Source: JBBRBB01 sp038206235 (lineage in GTDB: Bacteria > Bacteroidota > Bacteroidia > Chitinophagales > Chitinophagaceae). Taken from it: DNA of 64,000 nucleotides. Each line of letters begins with the position of its first letter. The stretch's first letter is position 1. Made by a program: the position numbers and the translations under genes. The notes under the pieces were generated by a model. The model ran no database searches. It had not been told where the DNA came from and saw nothing but the letters and a program-made list of their open reading frames with translations. The stretch covers positions 102,975 through 166,974 of the forward strand of contig JBBRBB010000006.1 of assembly GCA_038206235.1 (NCBI GenBank), in the 5' to 3' direction. Below are positions 53,416-61,419 of this stretch, piece after piece.

Positions 53416-53423
53416 TAAATTTG
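53416..53423 (+). promoter_or_regulatory. Candidate -7 element (TAAATTTG) for hisS
   Basis: TAAATTTG matches TAnnTTTG and lies 50 nt before the hisS ATG, but no clear -33 element is seen. The rest of the 218-bp gap shows nothing else. Confidence 0.3.
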
Positions 53424-53472
53424 CCTGCATTTTTTTTACATCATTCACCATCAAATTTTTCAGCAAATAAAA

Positions 53473-54849
53473 ATGAATCCATCACTGCCACAGGGAACAA
53501 GAGATTTTAATGCAGAAACTGTTCAAAAACGAAATTACATTTTCAATACTATTCGTAACGTGTTTGAGCTATACGGTTTTCAGCCGTTGGAAACTCCGGC
53601 AATGGAAAACCTTGAAACATTGACGGGGAAATATGGTGAAGAAGGAGATAAGCTCATTTTTAAAATTTTGAATAATGGCTTAGATAATCCTGCGAAACAT
53701 GAGCAATCAAAACAAGAGTTTGAAAAAATACTGGAAGGGAAAAATACAAAAGCGATAACGGAAAGAGCTTTACGTTACGATCTCACCATTCCCTTTGCAA
53801 GGTATGTGGCAATGAATTATGGTCAGCTTACGTTTCCTTTTAAACGTTATCAAATACAGCCTGTGTGGCGTGCAGACCGTCCTCAGCGCGGACGTTACAG
53901 AGAGTTTTATCAATGCGATGCAGACATTGCAGGCAGTTATTCTTTGTGGAACGAAGTTGAGCTGGCAAACCTGTATGCAGAAGTTTTTAAAAGATTACAT
54001 ATTGATGTTGAACTAAAAATTAATAATCGCAAAATATTAACTGCACTTGCAGAGGTTTGTGGTGGTGCCGGTAGAATGATGGATATAGCAATCGCCATTG
54101 ATAAGCTTGATAAAATTGGAATAGATGGTGTGAAAAAAGAATTAATGCAAAGAGATTTGAATGAAACACAGATAAACACCATTGAAAAATATTTGAATAT
54201 TAAAGGAACGAATGAAGAGAAGCTGAATGAGTTGAATAAGCTGATTGGTAACATAGAAACTGGTAAAATGGGAATAGAAGAATTAAAATTTGTTTTAAAC
54301 AACTCCCAACTCCCAACTCCCTACTTCCAGCTTGACCTTACTCTTGCCCGCGGTCTTAATTATTATACCGGAATTATCTTCGAAGTAAAAGCAAAGAACA
54401 TTCAAATGGGCAGCATTGGCGGAGGCGGAAGATATGATGACCTTACCGGCTTATTCGGTGTTCCCAATTTACCAGGCGCAGGGATAAGCTTTGGTGTAGA
54501 CAGAATTTATGATGTGATGGAAGAATTAAAACTTTTTTCTGGTACAGTGCAAAAAGGTACGCAGGTTTTGTTTTTCAATTTAGGTGAAAAAGAAAGTAAA
54601 GCTGCTTATGAATTAATGCAACAGCTTAGAGAAAAGAATATCAGATGCGAAATCTATCATGAGCAGGCAAAGTTTGATAAGCAATTCAAATACGCTGAAA
54701 GAAAAAATATTCTCTATGCAGTTATTATAGGAAGCAAAGAAATAGCTGAAAATATCTGCACGATAAAAAATCTAAAAACAGGTGAACAAAAAAGTTTGCC
54801 ACTGTCTCAATTTTTAGAAGATGCTTTAAGTAATGTAATTAATCCGTGA
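53473..54849 (+). CDS. hisS: Histidyl-tRNA synthetase
   Basis: A 458-residue class II aminoacyl-tRNA synthetase. PQGTRDFNAE starts the protein; FQPLETPAMENLETLTGKYG is near motif 1; ALRYDLTIPFARYVAMN and YQIQPVWRADRPQRGRYREF form motif 2; LARGLNYYTGIIFEV and the C-terminal GISFGVDRIYDVM complete motif 3. The anticodon-binding domain is at about 355-450. Residues NNSQLPTPYFQ (about 277-287) are encoded by an in-frame AACTCCC array just before the conserved DLTLARGLNYYTG. Confidence 0.95.
   Translation: MNPSLPQGTRDFNAETVQKRNYIFNTIRNVFELYGFQPLETPAMENLETLTGKYGEEGDKLIFKILNNGLDNPAKHEQSKQEFEKILEGKNTKAITERALRYDLTIPFARYVAMNYGQLTFPFKRYQIQPVWRADRPQRGRYREFYQCDADIAGSYSLWNEVELANLYAEVFKRLHIDVELKINNRKILTALAEVCGGAGRMMDIAIAIDKLDKIGIDGVKKELMQRDLNETQINTIEKYLNIKGTNEEKLNELNKLIGNIETGKMGIEELKFVLNNSQLPTPYFQLDLTLARGLNYYTGIIFEVKAKNIQMGSIGGGGRYDDLTGLFGVPNLPGAGISFGVDRIYDVMEELKLFSGTVQKGTQVLFFNLGEKESKAAYELMQQLREKNIRCEIYHEQAKFDKQFKYAERKNILYAVIIGSKEIAENICTIKNLKTGEQKSLPLSQFLEDALSNVINP
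54301..54328. repeat. In-frame heptamer array inside hisS
   Basis: Three perfect AACTCCC units and a degenerate TACTTCC unit. They encode a short polar linker between the insertion region and the catalytic core. Confidence 0.8.
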
Positions 54850-54990
54850 TATTGAAGAATGCTGTTAGCATGATTTTATTAATGGCAGTTTAACTCTAAA
54901 GAAATTGTTTGCATGTATCAATTAGTGCAGAGCCTTTATAATACCAATGCAATCTTGTTGAAGAATAGAATGATTCAGAGAGATATTTTA

Positions 54991-55021
54991 TTAAAACAGC
55001 CGGTGAGAATATCCGGCTGTT
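54991..55021 (-). terminator. Intrinsic terminator between hisS and the convergent gene
   Basis: AACAGCCGG and CCGGCTGTT pair perfectly around 9 nt. A T-rich run follows on the minus strand, 7 nt after the stop at 55029. It may stop transcription from both sides. Confidence 0.75.
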
Positions 55022-55028
55022 AATCAAA

Positions 55029-55418
55029 TCAGGTAAGAATTTTTTCTTCTGTCATTTCAGGCAACATGGCGGCATCTTCTCTCCACCCGTCATGCCTTAT
55101 CTGCAATTCAAATTTTCCGGAAAATGAAAATGTATAATCACTTTTCAGCATTTGCTGCTTAATCATTTCATCTTCCAGTATGGCAGTGATGAATGATTGT
55201 ATCATTTCATTTGCCGCTAATATAATATCTGGTTTGGCTTTGATGAAACTTATTGTGAATTTATAACCGGCCTTTCGGGTGCCCCCGGCTTTTTCAAAAT
55301 CAATACGATTCATTATAAGGGTTTGTTCAGCTACTGCTGCTCTCTTCATCAGAATGCGTATAATGGGAAGGTATTTGCTCCAAACAGAGGCGTAGAAATA
55401 ACGTTTATTATTATTCAT
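55029..55418 (-). CDS. Conserved-looking protein of unknown function
   Basis: A 129-residue protein (MNNNKRYFYASVWSKYLPII ... MTEEKILT). The middle part reads RIDFEKAGGTRKAGYKFTIS, and the end is acidic. No domain is recognised. Its own terminator follows immediately and the RNA-binding gene lies 30 bp upstream on the same strand. A Chitinophagaceae-type small protein is likely. Confidence 0.55.
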   Translation of the reverse strand: MNNNKRYFYASVWSKYLPIIRILMKRAAVAEQTLIMNRIDFEKAGGTRKAGYKFTISFIKAKPDIILAANEMIQSFITAILEDEMIKQQMLKSDYTFSFSGKFELQIRHDGWREDAAMLPEMTEEKILT

Positions 55419-55447
55419 TACTTTAAAACTAAATGGGAGTTATTAAA

Positions 55448-55741
55448 CTACCAGCGCTTATTACCCGAATGTGAAAAAGAATTGCGACCCCCGCGTTCTT
55501 CTCTTTCTTTTGCTACAGAAACAGAAAGAAGGCGTCCCTCAATTTCTTTATTGTTGAGCCCTTGTAAAGCCTCATTTCCTTCTGCCTCAGATGGCATTTC
55601 AACAAAGCCAAAGCCACGTGAGCGGTTGGTTTCCCTGTCCATAATAATTTTTACAGAGCTTACGCTGCCGTATTTTGAAAACAAATTTTTTAAGTCGTCT
55701 TCATTTGTGTGAAAACTGATGTTCGAAACGTAAATGTTCAT
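55448..55741 (-). CDS. RRM-type RNA-binding protein
   Basis: A 97-residue single-RRM protein from the ATG at 55741 (MNIYVSNISFHTNEDDLKNL). IYVSNI is RNP2 and RSRGFGFVEM is RNP1; the order matches cyanobacterial and Bacteroidota Rbp proteins. The tail (REERGGRNSFSHSGNKRW) is basic and glycine-rich. It binds RNA and may act in cold or stress adaptation. About 215 bp without features precede it. Confidence 0.9.
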   Translation of the reverse strand: MNIYVSNISFHTNEDDLKNLFSKYGSVSSVKIIMDRETNRSRGFGFVEMPSEAEGNEALQGLNNKEIEGRLLSVSVAKEREERGGRNSFSHSGNKRW

Positions 55742-55958
55742 AAAACAAAAATTAAAATTTTGAAATAAATTAGATACCTGAGTTGAGCAGGTAGAAAGCA
55801 AAAATTATAGAGGCTTAAAAATTTACCCTGGAGAAGTAAAAAATTTGAACATTTCTAAACGTATGCTTATACGCTCAATTCATTTGCAAAGATAGTTGAA
55901 TATTTTGTAATGGCCGTTAATTATATTTTATCGTTTCTAAGCCATGGGTTTAAAAAAT

Positions 55959-56159
55959 TCATCTTTCAACTTTTTTAAACTCATACTTTCCCTTTATATG
56001 CAGATTAAAATAAATGCCTTTTGAATCAGATGTTTTCATCGCCTGATATATTTTATGCGGCACATTTTTATAATCGTAAATCATTCCTGTTACAAAAATT
56101 ATTCTTAATGTTGTTGTTTTTGAATTATAGCGCAATGTTGAAATAACAGATGATGGCAT
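55959..56159 (-). CDS. KTSC-domain protein
   Basis: A 66-residue protein. MPSSVISTLRYNSKTTTLRI, VTGMIYDYKNVPHKIYQAMK and SDSKGIYFNLHIKGKYEFKK match the KTSC domain, which is also found at the C-terminus of some lysyl-tRNA synthetases. The stand-alone form is presumably nucleic-acid binding. Isolated single gene. Confidence 0.82.
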   Translation of the reverse strand: MPSSVISTLRYNSKTTTLRIIFVTGMIYDYKNVPHKIYQAMKTSDSKGIYFNLHIKGKYEFKKVER

Positions 56160-56264
56160 AGCAATTATTTTATGGTATGCATTTGTTTACACCAATGCTG
56201 TTTCATTTTTATCTCTAAAACAGGAGTAACATCTTAATAAAATAAAAAACGCCCGCGCAATCCA

Positions 56265-58505
56265 TCACCTTACCACAACTATTTTTACCATATTTTCATT
56301 ACCCGCTTTTACAAAATAATTTCCTGTATGTATTGTATTTGGCAAGCTTATCTGTTGCACACTATTACTTTCTTCAAGCATTTTGTTTAATACAATTCTT
56401 CCTGCTGCATCTGTAATTATTAGCTGCTGTTTATAACTGCCCTGCGGCAACTGTATATACAAAACATCTTTTACAGGGTTGGGGTATACAAACAATTGTG
56501 CCCTTTGTATAAACATATTTTTATTAACGGCTGTTGCCGCAATGGAGGCGCTTGCTGCAACTGTAAGATTCGCATTATTGATGTCGTAAAAGATATTTCC
56601 CCGCCCTGTGATTTTTATTCGCACACCGCTCAAGTTTGCATTTGGCACGGTATAAATGTATGAGCCTGTATTAGGCGTATTCGCAGCAATTGTGTAAGGA
56701 AAAGTATTTCCTCCATCGGTTGATGCAGTAATATCCACAGCGGTGCAGTTTATAGGAGCTGCATCAGTAGAAGCTACATTCCATGTAATGGTTTGCACAG
56801 AACCACCTGGTATAGCTACTGCTGTATTTCCTGTTGTAATTTCAAAAGGAAAAGTAGTGTTTACAACAGTAAGTGCAACTAAGTTATCATTGTTTGCCAC
56901 ACCGCCCTTGTTGTCTCTTACCGTAAGCCTGAAATCCAGTGTGCGTGCATACGAAGGCTTTAAATCTCCTTTGCTGTTTGTGTTATTTAAAACATTGGTA
57001 AGTGAAGGATATAATCTTGTACCCGAAGTTGAAGGCTCATTACTCATAAAAATAGGAGCGTCGCCGGAAGGCATATTCCAGTCGCCGGCAGGTCCGTTAT
57101 CAAATTCTTCCCAGCTATATGTAACAGAGTCGGCATCGGGGTCGCTTGCAAAGCCGGTTACCGTAAAAGGCGTGTTTACAGGAATATTATAATTAGCACT
57201 TATTGAATTTATAACAGGTGCATTGTTTGTGTTTGTTGAAACCACAGCACAGTTGCCGCCAAAACCGGTAGTGGTGTAATTTGTTATTTGTGTAAAGCTG
57301 CGGTTATGAAAATAAGCAATGCTGTGCGGTGCAAGATTATTAATGCCGCAAACGCCTGCATAAGCCATAACAGTAATGCCGCTGCCGGGTTCATAAGCGC
57401 TGGAAGGAGTGCGGTTTCCGCTGCCACAACTTCCCGTCGTTGCGTTGAAGGTATGCTCTGCATTAAACTGGTGTCCCATTTCATGCGCTGCATAATCTAT
57501 ATCAAAGCCATCACCTTCAGGATTACTTTTTCCTGATGTGCCTTTTGCTTTACTGGCGCTGCGGCATACACAACCCAGGCTGGCCACACCGCCATTGCCC
57601 GTGGTAAACACATGTCCAATATCGTAATTACTATTCCCTATTACTGCATCTAAATTCGTTTGGTTTTGGCCAAGCAGTGTGCTGCCGCCGTTGTTGCTGT
57701 ATGGGTCTGTATTCGCATCGGTATATACAATTAAATCATTGTTTGGTATCAACTGCAGGCGCACATCAACCTCCGTTTCATATACGCCGGTAATGCGGTT
57801 TACTGATGTGGTGATGCCTGCCATGCCATCTGCAACAGTGCCGCCAAAATGCCTGGTATATTCTCCGGTAGCAGCCACTGCTAAGCGATAAGTGCTTAAA
57901 GATCCTGCAATGGTTTTATTGACAGATGATTGTTTTTTCATGCGCTCTTCTTTGCTCCATTCATCAATCACAGTGCATGAAAAATCTTCTCTGCCATGAA
58001 GATTATCTTTCCGGTAATAACTAATGTAATACTGTGTAGTATGTAAGCTGAAAGGTTCAATGAACACATCCCCATGCGGCGAAAGTATCATTCCATGAAA
58101 ACCTTTTTGTGTAATGTCCATGCGCAGTGTGGCATATTTATCTTCAATGCCAAGCCCTGCATACGTTTTTATCTGCGGAAATTTTGCAGCCAGTTGCGTG
58201 CTCATCACTTCTGTTTCAACAATGCTGAAATGCTGCAGACTGCCATCGGGCATGGGTATCTCTGCAATTATGCCTTTCTTGTCTGCATCAAAATAAGAAT
58301 CTTTAAAAGCAGTTGCCACAGCAGCTTTTATGAATGGCACATCCAGACTAAATACACTGTATTTATTGGGAATGATTATTCTCTCTGCTTGCAGGCGTGC
58401 ATCTGAAGGCTCAGAAATTCTTTTCCAATAAGAAATTTTTTGAGCAGATAAAAAATTGCAAACTATCTGCAGCATTAAAACGGAAAGTAAAATTTTCTTT
58501 TTCAT
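56265..58505 (-). CDS. Secreted reprolysin-like zinc metallopeptidase with T9SS tail
   Basis: A 746-residue protein with a signal peptide (MKKKILLSVLMLQIVCNFLS). Residues about 200-400 form a metzincin catalytic domain; HEMGHQFNAEH supplies the HExxHxxxxxH zinc ligands. After it come a cadherin/Ig-like region (APVINSISANYNIPVNTPFT ... YSWEEFDNGPAGDW) and a second strand-rich region (FEITTGNTAVAIPGGSVQTI). The sorting domain is FVYPNPVKDVLYIQL to the final KIVVVR. It should be secreted or surface-anchored and degrade proteins outside the cell. Confidence 0.92.
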   Translation of the reverse strand: MKKKILLSVLMLQIVCNFLSAQKISYWKRISEPSDARLQAERIIIPNKYSVFSLDVPFIKAAVATAFKDSYFDADKKGIIAEIPMPDGSLQHFSIVETEVMSTQLAAKFPQIKTYAGLGIEDKYATLRMDITQKGFHGMILSPHGDVFIEPFSLHTTQYYISYYRKDNLHGREDFSCTVIDEWSKEERMKKQSSVNKTIAGSLSTYRLAVAATGEYTRHFGGTVADGMAGITTSVNRITGVYETEVDVRLQLIPNNDLIVYTDANTDPYSNNGGSTLLGQNQTNLDAVIGNSNYDIGHVFTTGNGGVASLGCVCRSASKAKGTSGKSNPEGDGFDIDYAAHEMGHQFNAEHTFNATTGSCGSGNRTPSSAYEPGSGITVMAYAGVCGINNLAPHSIAYFHNRSFTQITNYTTTGFGGNCAVVSTNTNNAPVINSISANYNIPVNTPFTVTGFASDPDADSVTYSWEEFDNGPAGDWNMPSGDAPIFMSNEPSTSGTRLYPSLTNVLNNTNSKGDLKPSYARTLDFRLTVRDNKGGVANNDNLVALTVVNTTFPFEITTGNTAVAIPGGSVQTITWNVASTDAAPINCTAVDITASTDGGNTFPYTIAANTPNTGSYIYTVPNANLSGVRIKITGRGNIFYDINNANLTVAASASIAATAVNKNMFIQRAQLFVYPNPVKDVLYIQLPQGSYKQQLIITDAAGRIVLNKMLEESNSVQQISLPNTIHTGNYFVKAGNENMVKIVVVR

Positions 58506-59156
58506 GGTATGATATTTTTGTTTTGTATGATGATGATGATGGGTATGCAGGCATTATTTTCAGTTGTATAATTTTTTAGGATGGGTCAATTTCATAAGGT
58601 AAGTTTTATAAGATGGTTAAATACTAACTATGCAAGTTAAGAAATTGATTAAGGCGGTGAAAAGAAAAGTAAATTTGCAGAAAATAAAAGCTATAGCAGC
58701 CACATCAGGAATAGATAAACAAATTAATAATTATTTGCCGCAGTTAACAGATAGACAAAAGTTAGCGGCAATGTTTTCCGAGACTCCAACAACCTTAAAT
58801 TCAAAGCAGTTACCCAGCAGACACCCTGACCACAGCGGCTTGCAAAAGAGCTGCAGGCCCCGACACTTACCCAACGCAATCTGCCGCACATTTGCAAGCC
58901 GCCCTACTCACCAGTATTACTGGGCTGGACATTCAAACTTCAACAATAAATATTAATGTAACATCTTATAATGCAAGCCAGTCTCTCTGTAAGCACATGG
59001 GCTTTTATATCGAAATGAAGATTAATTTTAAATCTATTTGACAATAAAAGATTATGTAACTCAATTGCAAGGTGAGTTTCATCACATTTTTCAACTCGTT
59101 AGTCACATTTATCTAAAAGTGTTTTTATGATGTTTTAATCTTGTTTTAAATTATGA
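58506..59156. other. Gap with doubtful ORF and a long hairpin
   Basis: 651 bp. A plus-strand ORF at 58630-58956 begins plausibly (MQVKKLIKAVKRKVNLQKIK) but becomes low-quality after about residue 50. It may be the 5' end of a small broken gene. The GC-richer hairpin at 58835-58902 lies inside it. The last 150 bp before the histidine kinase gene look like a normal leader. Confidence 0.4.
58835..58902. repeat. Long bulged hairpin, left of the LytS operon
   Basis: GCGGCTTGCAAA (58835-58846) pairs perfectly with TTTGCAAGCCGC (58891-58902). After a 3x3 internal loop, GCTGCAG (58850-58856) pairs with CTGCCGC (58881-58887) with one mismatch. The 24-nt loop is C-rich. Confidence 0.75.
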
Positions 59157-60695
59157 ATGATGAAAGTAAGATGGAGAGAACATGAAATGATATTTGTTAC
59201 AATTTTATTTGTAGCACAAATTATCATGTCATTATTGAAAATGTATAACCATCCTATTGAACAATTAGAAATTGATTTTGCTGCACGGTTTAAAGAAAAT
59301 GGCATTTCATTTATTTATTGGAGAAATGTTTTGCTTCCGCAGATAGGTTCAATGTTGATAATGTACATCGGTTACTTATTAATCAATCTGATTATTCTGC
59401 CATTACTTAAAAAAATCTCATTTGAGGATTTTGAAAAACTACTATCATTAAAAACGGTTAAAGCAATTGCAGCAATTGCAATAGTTAGCTATCTTTTGGC
59501 ACTCGGAATTAATGCCATTTCTTATTATGCAAGGCCGCATTTATTTAATTATAGTGGATATCAATTTTTATCATTTTGCGGTTATAATGATAAACCTCTT
59601 AACAATCTATTTTTCGGGTTTGATAGAGCTTTGGGTATAGTAATTTTATTTACTGCATTTGCAGGTTTACGGGAATTACTTATTTGGTTTATTGAAAAGC
59701 CTGATGCCAAAAGAGAGTACAGGACATTAATTGCTAACAACACAACACCTTTAATTTTTATTTATTTCTTAATCCTTGTTCTACTCAACCCAATTCATGA
59801 GGATTTCAAAATATATTTTGCTTACGTTACTCCAGTATTTCTTTTATACATTTATTTGACTTTCTGGCTCTTCCCCTTAAAAGGTGATAACTCTTTTAAT
59901 CAACGCCCTGTTTTACTTCGTCTGCTATTAGCAACTTTTATCGGAACGCTACCATTTATTTTTACACTTTGGGATAATAGTAATTCATTTCAATTTTTAA
60001 TTTATTGGGCATTTCTACTGTTCATTATTACACCCCTTAGCTGGTTACTTTATCAGCAAAGAAAAGATAAAATTATACAACTTAGGGGCATGGAAACTGC
60101 ACTGGCAAAATCAAATGCCGACTTGCAATTCTTACGTTCTCAAATTAACCCACACTTTTTGTTCAATGCCCTTAATACCTTATATGGAACTGCTTTAAAG
60201 GAAAACGCTGAACACACAGCAGAAGGAATACAAAAGTTAGGAGACATGATGCGGTTTATGCTGCATGAAAATAATCTGGACTTCATTCCAATGAATAAGG
60301 AAATTGAATATCTTAAAAACTATATCGCTTTGCAAAAACTTCGTACGCAATCATCACCTGGTATTGACATAGAGGATAATATTGATGAAGCAAAATGCAA
60401 CCGTACAATCGCCCCCATGCTTTTAATACCTTTTGTAGAAAATGCTTTTAAACATGGCATCAGTCTAAAAGAAAAATCATGGATTAATATTAAACTTGAG
60501 TGTGCTGAAACGCTTATCAGTTTTGAAGTTAGGAACAGCATACATGTCCGTCTTGATGGTGATACAGAAAAAGATAAATCAGGTATTGGGTTAAAAAATG
60601 TAGCGGAGCGTTTAAAACTTTTATATGCCAATAAACATGAATTGAATGTGAGTGAAAATAAAAACGAATTTATAGTGAAGCTGAGTGTAAAATAA
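59157..60695 (+). CDS. LytS/YehU-family sensor histidine kinase
   Basis: A 512-residue membrane sensor. Residues about 10-290 contain about eight transmembrane helices (for example MLIMYIGYLLINLIILPLL and PLIFIYFLILVLLNP). FLRSQINPHFLFNALNTLYG is the His_kinase domain with the phosphorylated histidine, and IAPMLLIPFVENAFKHGI and GIGLKNVAERLKLLY form the ATPase N and G boxes. It phosphorylates the LytTR regulator encoded 21 bp downstream. The signal is unknown. A second ATG at 59153, in a different frame, is not used. Confidence 0.92.
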   Translation: MMKVRWREHEMIFVTILFVAQIIMSLLKMYNHPIEQLEIDFAARFKENGISFIYWRNVLLPQIGSMLIMYIGYLLINLIILPLLKKISFEDFEKLLSLKTVKAIAAIAIVSYLLALGINAISYYARPHLFNYSGYQFLSFCGYNDKPLNNLFFGFDRALGIVILFTAFAGLRELLIWFIEKPDAKREYRTLIANNTTPLIFIYFLILVLLNPIHEDFKIYFAYVTPVFLLYIYLTFWLFPLKGDNSFNQRPVLLRLLLATFIGTLPFIFTLWDNSNSFQFLIYWAFLLFIITPLSWLLYQQRKDKIIQLRGMETALAKSNADLQFLRSQINPHFLFNALNTLYGTALKENAEHTAEGIQKLGDMMRFMLHENNLDFIPMNKEIEYLKNYIALQKLRTQSSPGIDIEDNIDEAKCNRTIAPMLLIPFVENAFKHGISLKEKSWINIKLECAETLISFEVRNSIHVRLDGDTEKDKSGIGLKNVAERLKLLYANKHELNVSENKNEFIVKLSVK

Positions 60696-60716
60696 AACAG
60701 CAATAAATAGTAAGCG

Positions 60717-61409
60717 ATGTTAAAAGCAATAGTAATAGATGATGAACCCATGTCCCTTGAAGTTATTAAAAGCTTAACAGAAAAGGTAACTTTTGTTGAG
60801 TTAGCAGCATATTTCACCAATTCTTTTGAAGCTATGGGTTTTCTTCAAACAAATAAAATTGACTTAATCTTTTTAGATATAAAAATGCCTGACATCTCTG
60901 GAATAGATTTTTTAAAATCCATACACAATCCACCAATGGTGATATTTACCACAGCTTATAGTCAACATGCTGTAGAGAGCTTTGAACTGGATGCAATTGA
61001 TTATTTATTAAAGCCATTTTCATTAACCCGATTTTTAAAAGCGTGTAACAAAGCTTATGAGCAATATGAGCTTAGGAAAAATAAAAATGATTCTTCTTCT
61101 GGTCGCTCATCTGTTTTTATTAAAAGTGGATATGAACAAATACGGGTTGAACTGGATGATATTTTATATGCAGAAAGTAGTGGTAATTACGTACAGTTTG
61201 TATTAGAGAATAAAAAAATTACATCCCGTCTTACTATGAGCGAAACAGAAGCTCTATTACCAGAATCGGGATTTATCAGGGTTCACCGTTCCTATATTGT
61301 GGCTAAGAAACACATACAAAAAATGGACAGAAAAAGTATTTGGGTACAACAAACAGAACTTCCCATTGGAGCAGCATATCTTTTAGAAATTGAAAAAATA
61401 ATTAAATAA
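60717..61409 (+). CDS. LytTR-family response regulator
   Basis: A 230-residue regulator. The receiver has VIDDEPMSLEVIKSL, the phospho-aspartate in DLIFLDIKMPDISGIDFL, the threonine in FTTAYSQHA and the lysine in YLLKPFS. The C-terminal LytTR DNA-binding domain (about 130-230) has IRVELDDILYAESSGNYVQF and GFIRVHRSYIVAKKHI. It should bind direct repeats upstream of target genes. The serine hydrolase gene begins 10 bp later and is probably co-transcribed. Confidence 0.93.
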   Translation: MLKAIVIDDEPMSLEVIKSLTEKVTFVELAAYFTNSFEAMGFLQTNKIDLIFLDIKMPDISGIDFLKSIHNPPMVIFTTAYSQHAVESFELDAIDYLLKPFSLTRFLKACNKAYEQYELRKNKNDSSSGRSSVFIKSGYEQIRVELDDILYAESSGNYVQFVLENKKITSRLTMSETEALLPESGFIRVHRSYIVAKKHIQKMDRKSIWVQQTELPIGAAYLLEIEKIIK

Positions 61410-61419
61410 AAAATTAGCA

